Below, one piece after another: positions 1-13,936 of a DNA stretch of 64,000 nucleotides. The DNA is from Helicoverpa zea (taxonomy: Eukaryota > Arthropoda > Insecta > Lepidoptera > Noctuidae). The stretch is from assembly GCF_022581195.2 (NCBI RefSeq), contig NC_061467.1, forward strand, positions 7,130,001 through 7,194,000, given 5' to 3'. Position 1 is the first letter of the stretch. Each line of letters starts with the position of its first letter. Position numbers and translations under genes: made by a program. Under the pieces are notes generated by a model. It saw only the letters and a list, made by a program, of their open reading frames with translations. It was not told the DNA's origin and ran no database searches.

Positions 1-3000
1 GGCGCGAGTGGGTGAAAATTGACGTTTACGCGTGACGGAGCGAGCGTGACGGTTCTCTGCACGTACGTGTAGTGTTTCTGTTCGTTACGCATTATTTCAC
101 CAATAGATGTGTTATTTTTCCAAATAAACATTTGAGGAAAGAAAATAGATATAAGTAGGAAAATATTTAATACATAGGTATAACTTTGTATTACCTAATA
201 TCGAAAATGTAACGTGACGGTAGTTAGACTCACTCTGAAGTTGTAAAAGTAGTAGATACGATTATTTGTTTTTAGTACCTACTAGTCTGGATTTGTGAAT
301 AGTTACTATCAATATGAAATTGATTATATTTCTATCTTCCGTTTTCGTCGAAATAATAACAATATTCTGACTATTTACAGTTTAGAAAAGGTATCAAGTA
401 TTTGTCTCCTGAAATGTGGGTGTAAATAATTGTACTGTTATGAATTATTTTCGTACTGTTTAATTCAACCTCGGCGACTTGAATCTACCCGTCCTCGCAC
501 ACGACCGAATGCCCGATCCAATTAGTAAAATTGTTTTTTTACGTATTCCATAAAAACTGGTATATATTTGTAAAACTTTTTCATTTTTAAAGCACAATAT
601 ACTTTCAAGGGTCAATAGATACTTTCTCAGCTTTAGGTACATTAAAAGCAGTACAACACCTACCATCATCCATCATTATCATTGTTTAACTAGCGGTTTC
701 CCTACTACCTTGGGTTCAGCTTCCAGTCTAACTCGATGCAGCTGAGAACCCTCAACCAAGCTACCCGGACAAGCTGATGCCCGATAATGGTGAGACTGGT
801 TGCCAGACTTTGGCCTGTAACACGTAACGAATGCCGAAGATATCCAATGAAATGACAGCCGGAACCGACAGTTGAACGTGTTTTAAGCAAAAAACCTTTG
901 CGTTGCTTATCCTTATGATCGACCAACCTCTAGTAACACAGCCGTGCGGTTGTAACTTAGCCCCGAGTTCCTGTTTAGCAGCGCTACCAATTACCATTTT
1001 AAAATATGTAATTAGAGATGTGCGCAGTATCAGACAATCTACGGTTTTGAGGAGGGTTTTTCCCAAAACTTATTAATAACAGAGATAGATTCGTTCGAAA
1101 TTGGAAAAGTTGATTAATGAATTCCCATTGTGGCTGTCACAACATCTCGAAGTAGATTGTGGGCGACACCCGGGGCTGGCCAGCCGACACGACGCTCGGG
1201 TCTCTCCAACATCTGCACGAAATAATTCTACGTACCTACTGATAGCAAGGAGACACTTTTCACTTTGACAAAAATAGTTGATTAATTATCACCATTTGAA
1301 GTACTAAAGGGTGATTCTTCGAAATACAGTTTTGACATGTTTTTGACCGAAGAACACATGCAAATATCCTTCGATTGGAATACCAGTTTCAGGTTTTATG
1401 TAAAAGGTAAATGTCTATCGACGCCTTATGTAACTAATTAGAATTTATTAAAAAAAACTATAATTAAGTTAGCAGAAAACAGTAAAACCTAATTAGTCTG
1501 GTGTGTCCCAACGACGGTTTTTGTTGCATTATTTAACTTTCTGCGAGCTACGGTCGCGTTACAATAAAACTAATGAATCCAAATGATCTTTAAATATGTG
1601 TTTCTTAATATTTTGATATTTAAATATAAAAGAATGGTGTATTTTCATAATTACATAAATTTAAAAATTGTCCCCGACTAAATTCATCATTAAGCTGGCT
1701 CGATTTGTTCAAACATTATCTATACGTAAATAAAAAATATTTGAAAGAGTAATATTTACTTGTAAGTGATCGCGCCGGTCAGCACCGAACGGTGACAGTG
1801 AGTGCTCGTGAGCGGACGTATTTTTGCAGAAAAATACAATCGCAAGTTGTCATCTGGTGTTTGTAAGGCGAGTAGTCATATCAATCTGTCTTAATTAACT
1901 GATAGTGTGTATCTACTATCGTTTTGTTGCCAAAGCAAAGTGTCTTAAAAGAGGGTTTTGCTAACATTAATTGCATGTTTGATGCTTTACGTTTATAAAT
2001 AAAGGAGCAGGATTTGATAATCTGCGAATTCCTAATTTTTCTGTCCCCCATTAGTCTGGATTCATCTGGCTCTTAAAGCCAGATGAATTTGAGCGGGACA
2101 TATGAATTAGGTTTCATTCAAATTCGGGCATATGTTACAGGTAGGTATGTCTAAAGACATTTCTTAATTGTAGTTTGTATACTTATTTGTTAATTTGTGT
2201 TGGCTTCTAGTGCATTGTTTTTTGTTCAAATACCGTGGAAATAATTATACTTATTTTTAATTTCAATAAGATTACTTAAGTAAGTAATACAAAAAAATAA
2301 AGCAAATGGCCTGTTGGTTTTTATTCCGAAGTTCAATTTCTGTGCAAGAGGTTTTGGTTTTTTTTTTTATCGTCGCTAGAATAGCTTTATATTTTTTTAG
2401 ATCCATATTTTTTTAAAATGGCATAACAAAAATTATAAACAAGAGAAGAAATACTAAGAAAAAAGACTAGCAGATAAGAGAAGATATGACAGAATAAATA
2501 ATAATGAAGAATTATGGAAAGAAAAACAAGAAGGAATAGACAAAACTATATACGCAGGAAAGAAGAAAACAAAAAACTACTGATAGGAGAAATGAATCTC
2601 AACGTCTGATTCATTTTCATAAAAAGTTCCTGAAAAACTCAAATTTAATTATTCATCGTTCTGCAAGTTTGGGAGATCTAACCTGATTTTCGATCAAGAG
2701 ATACTTTTTTAAGAGATGGAAGTAAACATTTTAGTGTCGATTTAGAAAATATAAATCCATACTTAATAGACACTGATGATGAAAAATTTAGTATTTTTTA
2801 TTAATCTAGGTAGGATATTAATTAGTTTTCTTCTATCTCAAGCTTAGAGTTCCTATCGTACTGAAAAATTAAGTCTGATTTTGATTAGTAAGTTTCATTT
2901 CTTTTTAATTAAGAGTTTGTTTTCGGTGAATTTTATTTTTGTTTTAAGCTAAGATACGTTTTTGTTTTGTGTTATTAAGAGGTCTTATTAAAATAAGTTT

Positions 3001-3195
3001 ACCATTTCATATAATTATTATAGCGTTGAAGCTAGTGTGATTTAACAACCGTAAGAGGTTTAATAAATGATTAATTTGAATGAAAGTGTTACTGTTTAAT
3101 TAATTCATAATTATTTTCTTGTGTGAGCCAAAAAAAAGTGATAAATTATATAAGTAGAAGGTAATAGGAGTAATTATTTCAATATTTGGTAAAAT
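1..3195. other. Non-coding, AT-rich; no gene seen
   Basis: Apart from the SINE-like copy at 704-880 and a perfect small hairpin at 2062-2088, nothing here supports a gene. A short GC-richer patch at 1770-1815 could be promoter-like, but no exon is tied to it. Confidence 0.5.
704..880 (+). repeat. SINE-like lepidopteran repeat (partial)
   Basis: It starts TACCTTGGGTTCAGCTTCCA and continues with CTAACTCGATGCAGCTGAGA and AATGACAGCCGGAACCGACA. These are landmarks shared with the 61965-62225 and 44171-44395 copies. Confidence 0.65.
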
Positions 3196-3199
3196 CTAT

Positions 3200-3413
3200 A
3201 CTATCTATACTAATATTATAAAGTGGAATACTTTGTTTGTTTGTTTGTTTGGTTGGTTGTAATGGATAAACTCAAAAACTACTGGACCGATTTTAAATAT
3301 TCTTTCACCATTAGAAAGCTATATTATCTGCGAGTAACATAGGCTATATTTTATCCCGGTGCGGGCAATAGCTCCCACGATACGCGGGTGAAACCGCGGG
3401 GAAACGGCTAGTT
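3200..3413 (+). repeat. Dispersed Helitron-like / SINE-like repeat
   Basis: Order of landmarks: CTATACTAATATTATAAAG, TTTGTTTG run, AACTACTGGACCGATTTTAA, AACATAGGCTATATTTTATC, GGGTGAAACCGCGG, CTAG end. This is a very common family in moths and butterflies. Whether it is a non-autonomous Helitron is my recollection, not proven here. Confidence 0.7.
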
Positions 3414-4024
3414 TTATGATAAAGATCATTGGAAAAATAAAGGAAGTATCATTAATCTGTACTGTCACAATTAATCTGGCCCAGCAATTAATCAGCACCT
3501 TTTAAATCCTAATCTACGTGATGCAATTCGATGCCTTCGATATATGATATTGCACATAAGGTACTGGGTCAAACTATTACGTCAATTCAGGTCTAAGAGC
3601 AAAAAAAAATTGAGCCAGATCAATGAGTCAAAAACACTCGGTCTCGAAGAATCACCCTAAAATAACTTCATAAATTCGTCATATCTAATTTAATCTATCG
3701 GTCTCAAAAAAAGTATTGAATGAAATATTTGCATTTCATAGGTATCGACTAGGATTAATATCGGCAAAGGAACAGTTGAATACATGCTTTCTAATAAATA
3801 ACCAATTCGAGTTAATGAGAAACTTTATTAAATGTAGATAATAATAACACGGTGTGTAAATGAAATCTCTGTAAATAAATATTTATATTGGTCGGAGCTT
3901 TACAAACGGATAAAACAATAATTATTATGTTCAGTTATTCAGTTTCGTGTATTGGAATAATTTAAGCTTATAGTTTCAAGGGTTTTTGGTGGTTTACTGC
4001 AAAGGTGGGTAGTGACGTCATCGA

Positions 4025-7000
4025 TTATGTTGCAACAATTTGTGGGTCCCTCGGCAGCGAGATCTTGAACTGTAGTAGCACGATCAAGTAGATTGCTATC
4101 ATGCTTATCGCCTGAAATAACATTAAAAGGATCATTATTGTATGATTATTTTCCTTTTGGTTTTTATATTTTGAAATAGTAGGTCGGGGCTTGTACGTAC
4201 TATATTTTTTTAATCAATCCAGTTTGAGGTGGATTTTACCACTGGTGGATCAACAAGGCAGAATTGGCAAATCCCTCTCTATCCTTCTATTGTAAAAAAA
4301 CGCAGCAGTGTGTTGTGTATATAAATATTTTTTATAAAATGCTCATTTTTCTAGTAGACTGATTCAAGCGCAAAACAATCGCGAAACTATTTCCTAGTTA
4401 ACCATATTCGGAAATGTGGTAAAGCCCATCGCATATGTAGGCACATCTTCACTGTATATATTCATTGCTATTCCGTCAGTTGGTCGGGTCCGAAACCACA
4501 CGGCATGACACTAATAGGACGGTTGATCGCTCAATAAGTTCACAAGTTACCTTAGCTTTCCATTTCTTGCTCAAAAATTCTTTGAAACACGATATCAGTG
4601 CAAAGATCAATCCCTTAGTGGTTCCTTGGCTGAGAAAATTTTGGGAAAATGAAAACCAAACCATGCACTAAAGTGGATACCGCCATATTTAATTGAGTAG
4701 CAACTCAATTTCTGTAATTAAATTAATCGTTTTACGGATTAAGTGCAACTAAATGAATTAAGATACCCACCGATGTTAGCAGCTCTCTGTTGACATGCGC
4801 ATAACCTTTCAAACTCACAACAGCAGGATTCATTTCAATTGCTTGGATGAAGTGGTCAATCTGCGAAAATTATCATACACGTAAATACACATTTACTGAG
4901 CAGAACGCACTGAAGAATTCGTTATTCGCGAAGCTCTCCGAATCGGTCGATTCGCGGTCGAGTGTGTTACGTTCCACAATAAAAACAACAAATATATTTA
5001 GTAAAGAAATCTAAACCGTATTCTGTTCGCTTAAAGTTCGTTTGTTTTATGCTAATTAAGGTCATATCAGAGATAGTTATTCCTCTACTTTATTAGGTAT
5101 ACTTTCGTAGACCCCGGCTTAAATATACATACAGGTACAACAGTCTTTTCTATGCAAAGTATACAGGTAGGTAGGTATATTCGCGAACTCTCAGTTACTT
5201 GAAAAGACATTTAATGGACAAGCGTAAATTAAATTATTATTTCCAATTTACCAATTTCATCGTTTTACCCTTTAACAAGTGAAATTTTCTTCAGCAAGGG
5301 GCTCGAAAGTGTTTTAACTCCATGGGGACAAGTCAATTATTATCATGTCAGTTTTTATAGATTATTATATTTAGAAGTTATTTTTTCTTTATTAAGCCAT
5401 TTTAGGTGTTAATTCATTTAAATGAATTAAAATATTCGTTGCATATGCGAGTTAGGTACACTACAAATCCTCCACCTAAAGGGTGACTGGTAGAGAAAAA
5501 GCAAAAGATAAAATAGAAAGAAAATTTTACATCAAGTTAAGTAACCTAGCAAAATCTCTGTTGGAGTTAAACCGACCAATTTTTGCCTTATAAGAAGTGC
5601 TCGTATCATAATTTCAGTTAGCGTTTTTCTAAAACACTTTGAGTTTTTTCGAAACTTTGCCCGAGTAAACATAATTAAGAATTCATGAATAGTATTATAA
5701 TCGGTAAGCATGCGGTAGACAATTTCTTTAAATCGAATCGAGGTTGAAGGCTGATGAGGTTAACTAAGATGCAGACGAGATGACAGAGTAATTGCATCTA
5801 TGGAAGTCTTTACTTAGCATAATGCACACAGCGGGTTTGCAAGTTAGTTCATTGTATGATACTTATACATTCACATAGCTTCTGTTTTAGTGTCGAAAAA
5901 TAAATCAACACAGCGTAACATACGTGTTACAAATAGCAATTTGATAACGATGTATGCAGTGAATTAAATTCATCAAATTGTACCATCCATTTGTTTAAAA
6001 CGATGGTATTTTTTAATTATCCACTTCACTTCACTGAACACGATGCAGACACAATAGTTAAACAATCGGTGAGTATCACATATGACTCATGGGATTCATG
6101 GGATTCAAGTAGGTCTGTAATACGCAAGAACGACGACCGTAGTACAATGCTACGCCGTAGCGCGTAGCGTAGCCGGCTGCGTAGCTTTAATATTGTACAT
6201 ATTCTGATGTTTATTTACTTTTGATAAATAAGCATGACAAAAGTTAAAGCCAGTACAAATGTATGTGTGTGTAATAACATACCTCTTTTTGTGTCGGTCT
6301 ATCAACAGACAGGACGTCAATGGACAAAAGTGTGTCTTGAACACCCGCGGCTACCTATAACAAGGCAAAAAGTTTATTTAGCCAAGGGCTACTTATATTG
6401 TAAAGTTATGAGAACATAAGATTCTTGGGTCATTCCTTTGAAAAGGTTAAATTATAAGACATATTATTGTTCGTTATTATTATGTCCTTGAAAATAACTT
6501 TCCGTATGTTATTAATTGTTTTTTTTTTTACCTGAACATAAACAATAGTTTTCAAACTGAATTAATCAATCTTTACTGAACATAATGAAGAAGAAAGACT
6601 TTCGTTTGTACTATAAAGGCTTTGAAAAATTCTTCCACTGTTAGAAAGCTAGACTATGCCTGCGTAACATAGGCTATAATTTCAAAGAGTTATTTCGGGA
6701 CGCGGGTACAGCTAGAAATATATAAGGGAACATATTGTTATGTGAAGTATACTCACCGTCAAAGTGGAATTATGCGAGCAATCAACAAAGATGAAGAGCA
6801 GGGTTGAGCAATACGCCGCATCCACGAACAGCCCCATCTCCTTGAAGCTGAACCCAAAGCCATGGTCCACTATCTCTGATAGCGCGCCGTACACCGCTAT
6901 CGTTATGTTTGCAAACCTAGGAAGTAATCAGATCTGGTAAAAACGAGTTGTCCACAAACCTAGGGGGTGTTCGGATCATGTAGAACGAGTTGTTAGCAAA

Positions 7001-9924
7001 CCTAGGTGATCACGTAAAGACGGGATGAACATACGTCTGATTTGCAGGACGCAGGCAGTGAATAGCAAGGCATTTTTTTTCATTTTATTAACAAGAGTAA
7101 GATTTTGGATAGCTACGGTTTATAGTTAACATTTTATCCAGCGTTTTTTTCATTTTTAGAACAGTTGTTAATTTCGATCATCTTGTGGAATTTTATATGC
7201 TAATATAAACCTTAATCCTATACTGACAGGTACAATGGAAAGGCTCCTATGAATCTCCTTGATATGTCGAATAACAGGCTATATAGACCTACTACTTACA
7301 TAAATAGACAATAAGTAGAATAAGTTCTTGCGTAAGCATTTCCGAGTGACTGCAGAAGCTCAGACAAGTTGAGCCACAGGTACCGATACCGGGATATCAG
7401 TTTCGCTGAGCATTCTGCTTCCACGTCCTGGAAAGTATCAGTATATATATTTCTGCCTAGACTTTCCCAACTAAATACTCTGTTGTATAAACAGGTATAA
7501 ACTATTTGCATAAGGAAACAGGCTTCTAAACTGCTTTGCATTAGGAAACAGGCTGTTTAACCTTCAGAGTAACAAGAAACCCTTTAGTTGACCAGTTGTC
7601 TTGCTGGCTTCTCAGAGTCCTTAACAACTGTTAAATTGGAGTCGAAACTAACGGCTTTATGTGCTTTCTGAGGTACAGAGGAACTCTCAGTGACGTGCAG
7701 ACTTTTAAGATGAATAACTGCACGGTATTGCTATTGTGCTGCTTGGATTCGTTGATCCGTGCGGCTTTAGCCATAACCGCATCGTTAACACAGCATATCT
7801 ATTCAATGCAATATCGGGATATTAGGTAACCATCCACACATGGTCCGTGAAACCCAAAATAAAGTAAATATCAGGTATCCAATATATTTCTCACTTCGTC
7901 AAAAAAAAGAAACGTCTCTGTAAAATTAGATTACTGCTTCTCTAGACTCCCAATTCACTGAATATATTTAGGCATCAAATAATAATATATTTTAGTCACT
8001 TCATGTACTAAACAAGCTAATATTACAAAGTAAACATTATGCTAATACGTTACCCTGCGAAAACATTCAGACAGGCTTTGCGAAGCTATCTTAATTCCTT
8101 TGCAGTTGATGTACCAAAGGGCACAGTTCATGTTGATCATTGTAATAATGTGGTAGTATGCGGTGGTGTGTCTTAGCAGGAATCCATCCATGAGTATACA
8201 GAGACTGAGCAGAAAGCACACAGCCAGCAACAAGCAACCCACGCTTATCATAACGATAGTCGTCTTCAAGTTAGGGAACTTTAGATTTTCGCCAGTCACG
8301 CGGTAGTATCTGACCTGTAAGTACGGGAGTTAACTTAGGCTGAACTTTTTTGATAAAACAAAGTAGGCACATAATTACGTGACTTAATACTCCAAGTTGC
8401 CTTATATTGTCTTGTTACGTACACTTACCTTTCATAACCATGTTTCATTTATAAAAAGAACTTCAATAGGTAGGATATACGATATGTAATCGTGGTATAT
8501 CATTATGTAATCGCATACACCACTTACCTGGAATTTTCCCCAGTTAGTTTTATAAATAGCCACTTGATGAGCCACGCCCCAACCTACGAAGGGTATCCAG
8601 AAATGCGGAACAAGGAAAATGACGAAAAGAATAGCGTAGATATATTCGTCGAAGCGTCGAATGGAGCGCAATATCATGATGCGTTCGTAACCCACGATCA
8701 GGACGACTGCTGTAGCTGCGATGTAGAAGCAAACCGCATACATGGTGGCTGTTGATCTCCAGCTGAAGGTAATTGTGCCTGAAATTTTCAAAGAGCCAGT
8801 TTTGTCTCTGCAACTTAAGATAGATACTTGGATACTTTTGCATAGGCACATGGTGGTCAGATTTCCGTCGAGACTTAGTAGAGTGACTAGACACGATCGA
8901 AGAACGGAAATTAAGCCAAAGAGCTACGGTATTTTCTAACGGTACTGAATAAACAAACACTGACGTCACATAGCCACGTCACCATTCATTCAAGATAAGT
9001 AATGGGAACTACCAATGGTTTATAGCTTGATGCAGCTTAGCTGTTTGCTCATCTACTGAAATCCGAGAATAGAGTTGATACACCTTTCTATTACGGTAAG
9101 TAGATAAATACTTTAAGCTTCATAGTATCACTCGTATTGATGCTTAGCTAAATCTCTTCAAGGAACTCCGTCATCTACCTCATATGTTGGCTTTCCATTT
9201 AGATGGACATACTAGTCTAGGTATGGTAACAAAAAGACTAAGTTTAATCATTAAATGAACTGTTCCACCAAAATTTCACCAGTTCTTCCAGGCAACTATG
9301 CTAGTTGGGAAGAATTTTATAAGAAACCTGGTCGTGATCTTGTGATGGGCATGACGGCGAGCGCTCGGAACAGCACCAGCAGCAGTTTGTGATCTCTGTA
9401 GAACTGGTCGTGGATCTCGCACGTGTCTCCATCTTGAGATGACAGCATGTCGCGTTGTTCTTGCTCCTAAATAGTCATTCTTTTAGCACTAGCCTGGGCT
9501 CATAACTCACTATTTCATACTAGACTTATTAAAAAATCTGCCTCTGCATATGTGCCTACTCTCTGCTGGGAATAACCCTATTCTCAAACCAGGAAGCCAG
9601 CTTAGATGATAGCACGTTCGACCTGATACACAGAACATTGTTTTTTTCGAAATACAGAATGCATGCTCGGCCCTGTTACACAGAGGGCTCCAGAAGGATC
9701 AAAGGGTCTTAGTAAGTCTGGCACTTCCAGCAGCGGGAGTAGGTACAATGGGGTCGATTGATTACATGATTTCCCACCTCCAAAAATTTAATAATTAATT
9801 ATGTACTTACATATTCCCGTTGTGTTTTCTCGTAAACTATTCTGTTTTGTTGCACGTGCCTCGTATCATGTTGAAGCAACGTATTATTTATGCCTTCGTC
9901 AAACAGATGATCCGGAATCGTCAT
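4025..9924 (-). CDS. CO2-clade gustatory receptor (Gr21a/Gr63a family)
   Basis: This is a seven-transmembrane insect gustatory receptor of the conserved carbon-dioxide group (lepidopteran GR1-GR3), expected in sensory neurons of palps or antennae. Exons, 5' to 3' on the minus strand: 9924-9811, 9466-9328, 8778-8528, 8314-8054, 7427-7300, 6916-6757, 6354-6283, 4860-4771, 4111-4025. All phases agree and give 433 residues, the usual family size. Diagnostic stretches are YRYLWLNLSELLQSLGNAY (about residues 271-289), YGALSEIVDHGFGFSFKE (about 308-325), VQDTLL near 356 and the C-terminal Y-x5-Q-F signature near 412-419. The ATG at 9924 is the only Met in its exon and follows an in-frame TAG. Exon 2 ends at a non-consensus GTTTCT donor. 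From remembered mosquito sequences the protein is closer to the Gr63a/GR2-GR3 side than to Gr21a, but the exact orthologue is unsettled. Family assignment is firm. Confidence 0.93.
6600..6713 (+). repeat. Partial Helitron-like repeat, in the receptor gene
   Basis: It holds TTCCACTGTTAGAAAGCTAG, CGTAACATAGGCTATAATTT and a GGGACGCGGGTACAGCTAG end. It sits in an intron of the CO2 receptor, just 3' of exon 6 in gene direction. Confidence 0.55.
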
Positions 9925-10945
9925 TGTTACTTCTGTTTCAAGCAAGAGTTTCTTCAACAATGGACTCGTTAACTACCATTTGAAACAAATGAACGGTTCC
10001 CCAAAAGGTAGTAATATCGATTCGTGCTGAGTCTATAAAATTAAACTTTTAAGTAAACGATTATGTCGCTCTTTGCATACCAATGGTGAGGTAGACCTCC
10101 AGGCTAGGCAAATACTTCATGGTTACCACTTAACCAGCACCCTTCAAGGTCTTTATAAAAGATTCAGTAAATACTTTTTAATTGTTTCTGACGTCATGGT
10201 GGCTATATGATACGTGACCGCTTCGAAAAAAGTAAGTCCCATTTATTTTGCTAGAAGTGGACAAATAACAATTTTTAATGAAACCCCAAGTTCTGTCGTA
10301 CCGTATAATATAAAAATATCACAGACATATATTTTCACATTATACTTACGTTAGTTTAACAAATAATTCAATATCAACAGCCGTGTTATATGCAATTGGA
10401 CGTATTTGTATGTATTTAAGTGTTTTTTATTTCAATTATGTACCTCATAACTTGCATTACCTACATATTTATCGGTAGTTTGGATGAAAATAGATAATGT
10501 GTTTATAATTGTTCATCAAGATATAAAGAGGAAGACGGAGTTACAAATATAGGGCAAATAATATAATCTACATAAGTCTACATAGCTACAGCTTCGTGCA
10601 AAATTAACATTTTAATCTAGGTGTGTTGTGCGCAATACATTTAAACCAAGAAATAATAGGACTATTCATTAAAATGTTGCTTTATCTTACATCTTTAATA
10701 CTCTGTTGTTTATCAAAATACCATAACTTTACATTGTTAACCTAATTTAGACCAGTAAAATGTTTCATTTATCTTAAACACACTAAATCATTTTTGTAAG
10801 TACTGTTGATCTTTCAATACAATATTTGTGATAAATTAAACGACATGATTAATAATACAAAACAAGAAAAATAAATTCATAAAAAGAGATTATATTTCAA
10901 GTGCTTTACATTCAATATTTTTAACATTATTTAACAATATTCATA
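9925..10945. other. Intergenic: receptor 5' side to CHMP2B 3' side
   Basis: It holds the upstream region of the CO2 receptor. It is AT-rich, with no further exon and no clear promoter motif that I could defend. Confidence 0.5.
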
Positions 10946-10951
10946 TTTATT
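10946..10951 (-). terminator. Candidate poly(A) signal of CHMP2B
   Basis: AATAAA on the minus strand begins 12 bases past the CHMP2B stop codon. The region is very AT-rich, so other hexamers nearby are possible. The site is inferred from position only. Confidence 0.4.
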
Positions 10952-10962
10952 AAATATAAAAA

Positions 10963-13936
10963 CTAGGACTTTAGTTTCGCTAGCTGATCCATAAGTTCTT
11001 TGTCTGCGTCCTTTGAAGACTCTCCGAGTTTGTTTCGAGCCACGGAAGGAGCGCCGGCCATCTGAAAATATACAAGCCGTGAAAGGTGACGCATAGATTA
11101 ATGACTCATGTTTCTAGAAAGTGCTTATCAGCCTTAATTACCAGAGCAAAACGCTAATTACTGTTAAGAAAAAATGCGTAGATAAACCACCGAATAATAA
11201 ATTAATTAGAGATAGAAACGCTTTTAAGCAAGTTTGTACATTTTGACAACTGAAAAAACACAATTAACTTATTTTACTTAAACTTATTTTTAAGCCAATT
11301 GACTATTTTTTTGTTTCAAAATTAAACACGTGTTTGTTACTATTTATAGCAAAAGGATTATCCAATTAAATAAAAGATACGCATTGCACTTTGCTATTTT
11401 TTTAAATAATCATGTACCTATATTAATAAAATTAAATCACAGTGTAGCTTTCAGATATATTGGATCGAATTAATTGGAGTTCATACCGGAGCGTAACAAA
11501 TATTTGAGTGTTTGCAAATGAAAGTGCGCAGAGTGGACGAACTGAACCTATTTATTCACTTTGTTGATCCAACAACGAGGGTTTTACGATATGTTCGCAA
11601 AACCACATGTAGGCAAAGCCAATCAATTACTTGTGTAGTGTTAAAACTCCGGAAGAATGAAAATGAGCGGAGATGTCATAAGACAGGTAGGTCGGGCGCC
11701 ACCTTCTAGGTCAAAAACGTAGGTACGGTAGGCGGGCCCAAAACAATCAGTTAAGAGTAAAGTAACGGGGCCTTCGGGTTCCCTGACACATCTGTCGTAC
11801 ATATTTTATTTTGGGTTACAAAGAAGGTATACGAAGGCGTAGACAGTAACATTCCTCGTCCCCCAAACATCGTAACAAACAAACAAGTACTTTCTTAGAT
11901 GTCCCGTTATGAAATCTCCGCTCGTAATTTTGTACTCCATGGTAAAAACTGACCTTTCCACTGATTTCAATGCCAATTTCATCGAGAACCTTGTTGACAA
12001 TTCCTTCAGTTTCCTCTTCGTCGCCAGACTCGTCCATAATGTCGTCGAGAGTTTCTGAAACTGTAATAAACATTTTGTTTAATTAAAGCATGTACAAAAA
12101 TATTTTACAATAGTATATCCGGGCCTAGCTGCTTTCCCGCGGTTTCACCCGCATCCCAAGCAAACTTTTTCATAAAAATATAGTTTATGTTATTCTGGAA
12201 TAGTGCAGATTCTACTAACAGTGAAAGAATTTTCAAATCGGTCTGTGGTTTCGGAGACTTTAACAAAACAAAATCTTTCTCTTCATTATATTAGTTCGGA
12301 TAGACAAAAGCCACTTTAATTTTTTTTAAGGCTTTGTTTGGTTTTAATTGTAGCCAGTCACAGATAAGTGTAAGTTTTAAAAATGGAACCACTGCCTAGC
12401 TTATACTTACTCATTTCATCGGTCATATCCATCTTGGCATTGGCATGTCTAAATGCCTCCATATCCTTGGCAATTTGTTGTGGGTTCATGACCTTATTCA
12501 TGCTGTCCATAGTTTTAGCTGTGGTACCCATCGCCCCGGCAATAGCTATGTTCGCACCCATTGTCTTGTTTTGTATTTGAACACTGGAAATCTGAAATAA
12601 GGTAGAATAATATGAAATATGTTCAAGCTCGATGGTTTTATAACATGAGCTTTTACTAGTTCTAATAAAAAGTCAGATACAGTCGCTGAAGAGAATTAAA
12701 CTTCACTCAATACTGTGGGATATACTAAAATATCCCTAGCATTTTCTATGGATATAATTGGTAAAAGATATTATTATAAGTGTGACATTACCTTACTATT
12801 AGCATTATAAATCCTAGCTTTCTGTTTTCTCATCTGCACCAGTTGTTTTGCCAATATTTTACAACCTTCATTGTTTCCTTCTTTTGCTAGCTTTTTTATT
12901 TCATTTTCCTGGAAATGTGCACAAAACATAAATTTGTAAATAGCAAAGAAATTTTAGGGAACAGTTATGTTATAAATTTACTGTAATGCTAGGACAAAGG
13001 TTATCTCCCAAAAGTCAAACAATTCAAGTCTTATTATGCTCTCTTTCTTATTATGAGTTACAAACTTAATTCCTCTGAAGGTTTTCTCTGATAGCATCAT
13101 TATTGGTTATTTCAAATTAGGTATATTTTAAAACAAGAACTTACAAGTTTCTTTTCTTCTCTTTCCAAATTTGCCTTGTCTCTTTCCAGATCTCGAGTGG
13201 CTTTACGCAGTTCCCGATCATTTTGCCTTTGTTGTTCTGAATAATAAAAAAAATATGTTTAAATCACCATGAACGATTAGCATGAGTACTTATGTATGAA
13301 GATTGTAAGTTAGATTTTTTCACAACTTAATGGAACAATAAACCTAAGTATTTATGAAATCTCTTCATAAAAAGTTTATTTATTTATCAAAACAATGGTA
13401 AATGAACATTACAGATTAACCCAATGTGATAATTGTAATAAATGAGTTGTAACAGACAGAAAACAAAGCAACCTTACACAGGTTTTGTTTTTTCTTTTAA
13501 AGTATGGAACTCTAAACCAGAAACACTGTAATCTTCTTTGTATATGTAACTAAGTGGCAAATGCCTAATGAATTTATAACACTGGCTTGTTGATTGTCTA
13601 CCTACAAGATTATTGAACAATTGACCCTAATGGAGGCCTTTATAACAGTTCTAACATGACATCACTAACTTTTATTAATATTTTAATGAAATGTGGTTAG
13701 CAATCATCATACCACACAAGAACCTTCTTAATAACTTAATATATTATTTTATTACAAGGTTAATAGGTTTTCTGGGTATTTGAATAACAAATTACTTTGT
13801 TCTTTGAGTTACCTATGGCTATTAGATTAGACAATTAACACTTTTTCAAGGAATATTAGAAATTTTTAAGCTGATTTTTCTATTTCTAAGCCTTACCTTT
13901 AACTGTTGGTTGTTTACCAAAGAAAAAGTCCATCAT
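10963..13936 (-). CDS. CHMP2B: Charged multivesicular body protein 2b (ESCRT-III)
   Basis: This is an ESCRT-III subunit that polymerises on endosomal and other membranes and recruits VPS4 for membrane scission. Exons: 13936-13897, 13236-13145, 12908-12792, 12591-12411, 12060-11954, 11061-10963. Phases are consistent and give 211 residues (human CHMP2B has 213). It starts MMDFFFGKQPTVKEQQRQ, followed by a basic, helical Snf7 core (ELRKATRDLERDKANLERE; EGNNEGCKILAKQLVQMRK). The segment GIVNKVLDEIGIEISGK matches the CHMP2B type rather than CHMP2A. The acidic stretch DESGDEEETEG precedes it, and the C-terminal ELMDQLAKLKS fits a MIM1 motif for the VPS4 MIT domain. Two tandem ATGs are present at 13936 and 13933. 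The stop is TAG at 10965-10963, with an AATAAA (minus strand, 10951-10946) just downstream. The gene lies between the CO2 receptor and the PLBD gene on the same strand. Confidence 0.95.
12122..12303 (-). repeat. Dispersed Helitron-like repeat, in a CHMP2B intron
   Basis: Complement of the same family: CCGCGGTTTCACCCGCATCC near the start and TTATATTAGT at the end. It lies between CHMP2B exons 5 and 4. Confidence 0.65.

Noticed and set aside
8550..8969. 139-codon minus frame over the receptor gene
   Set aside because: It is the out-of-frame shadow of receptor exon 3, which is read correctly in another frame.
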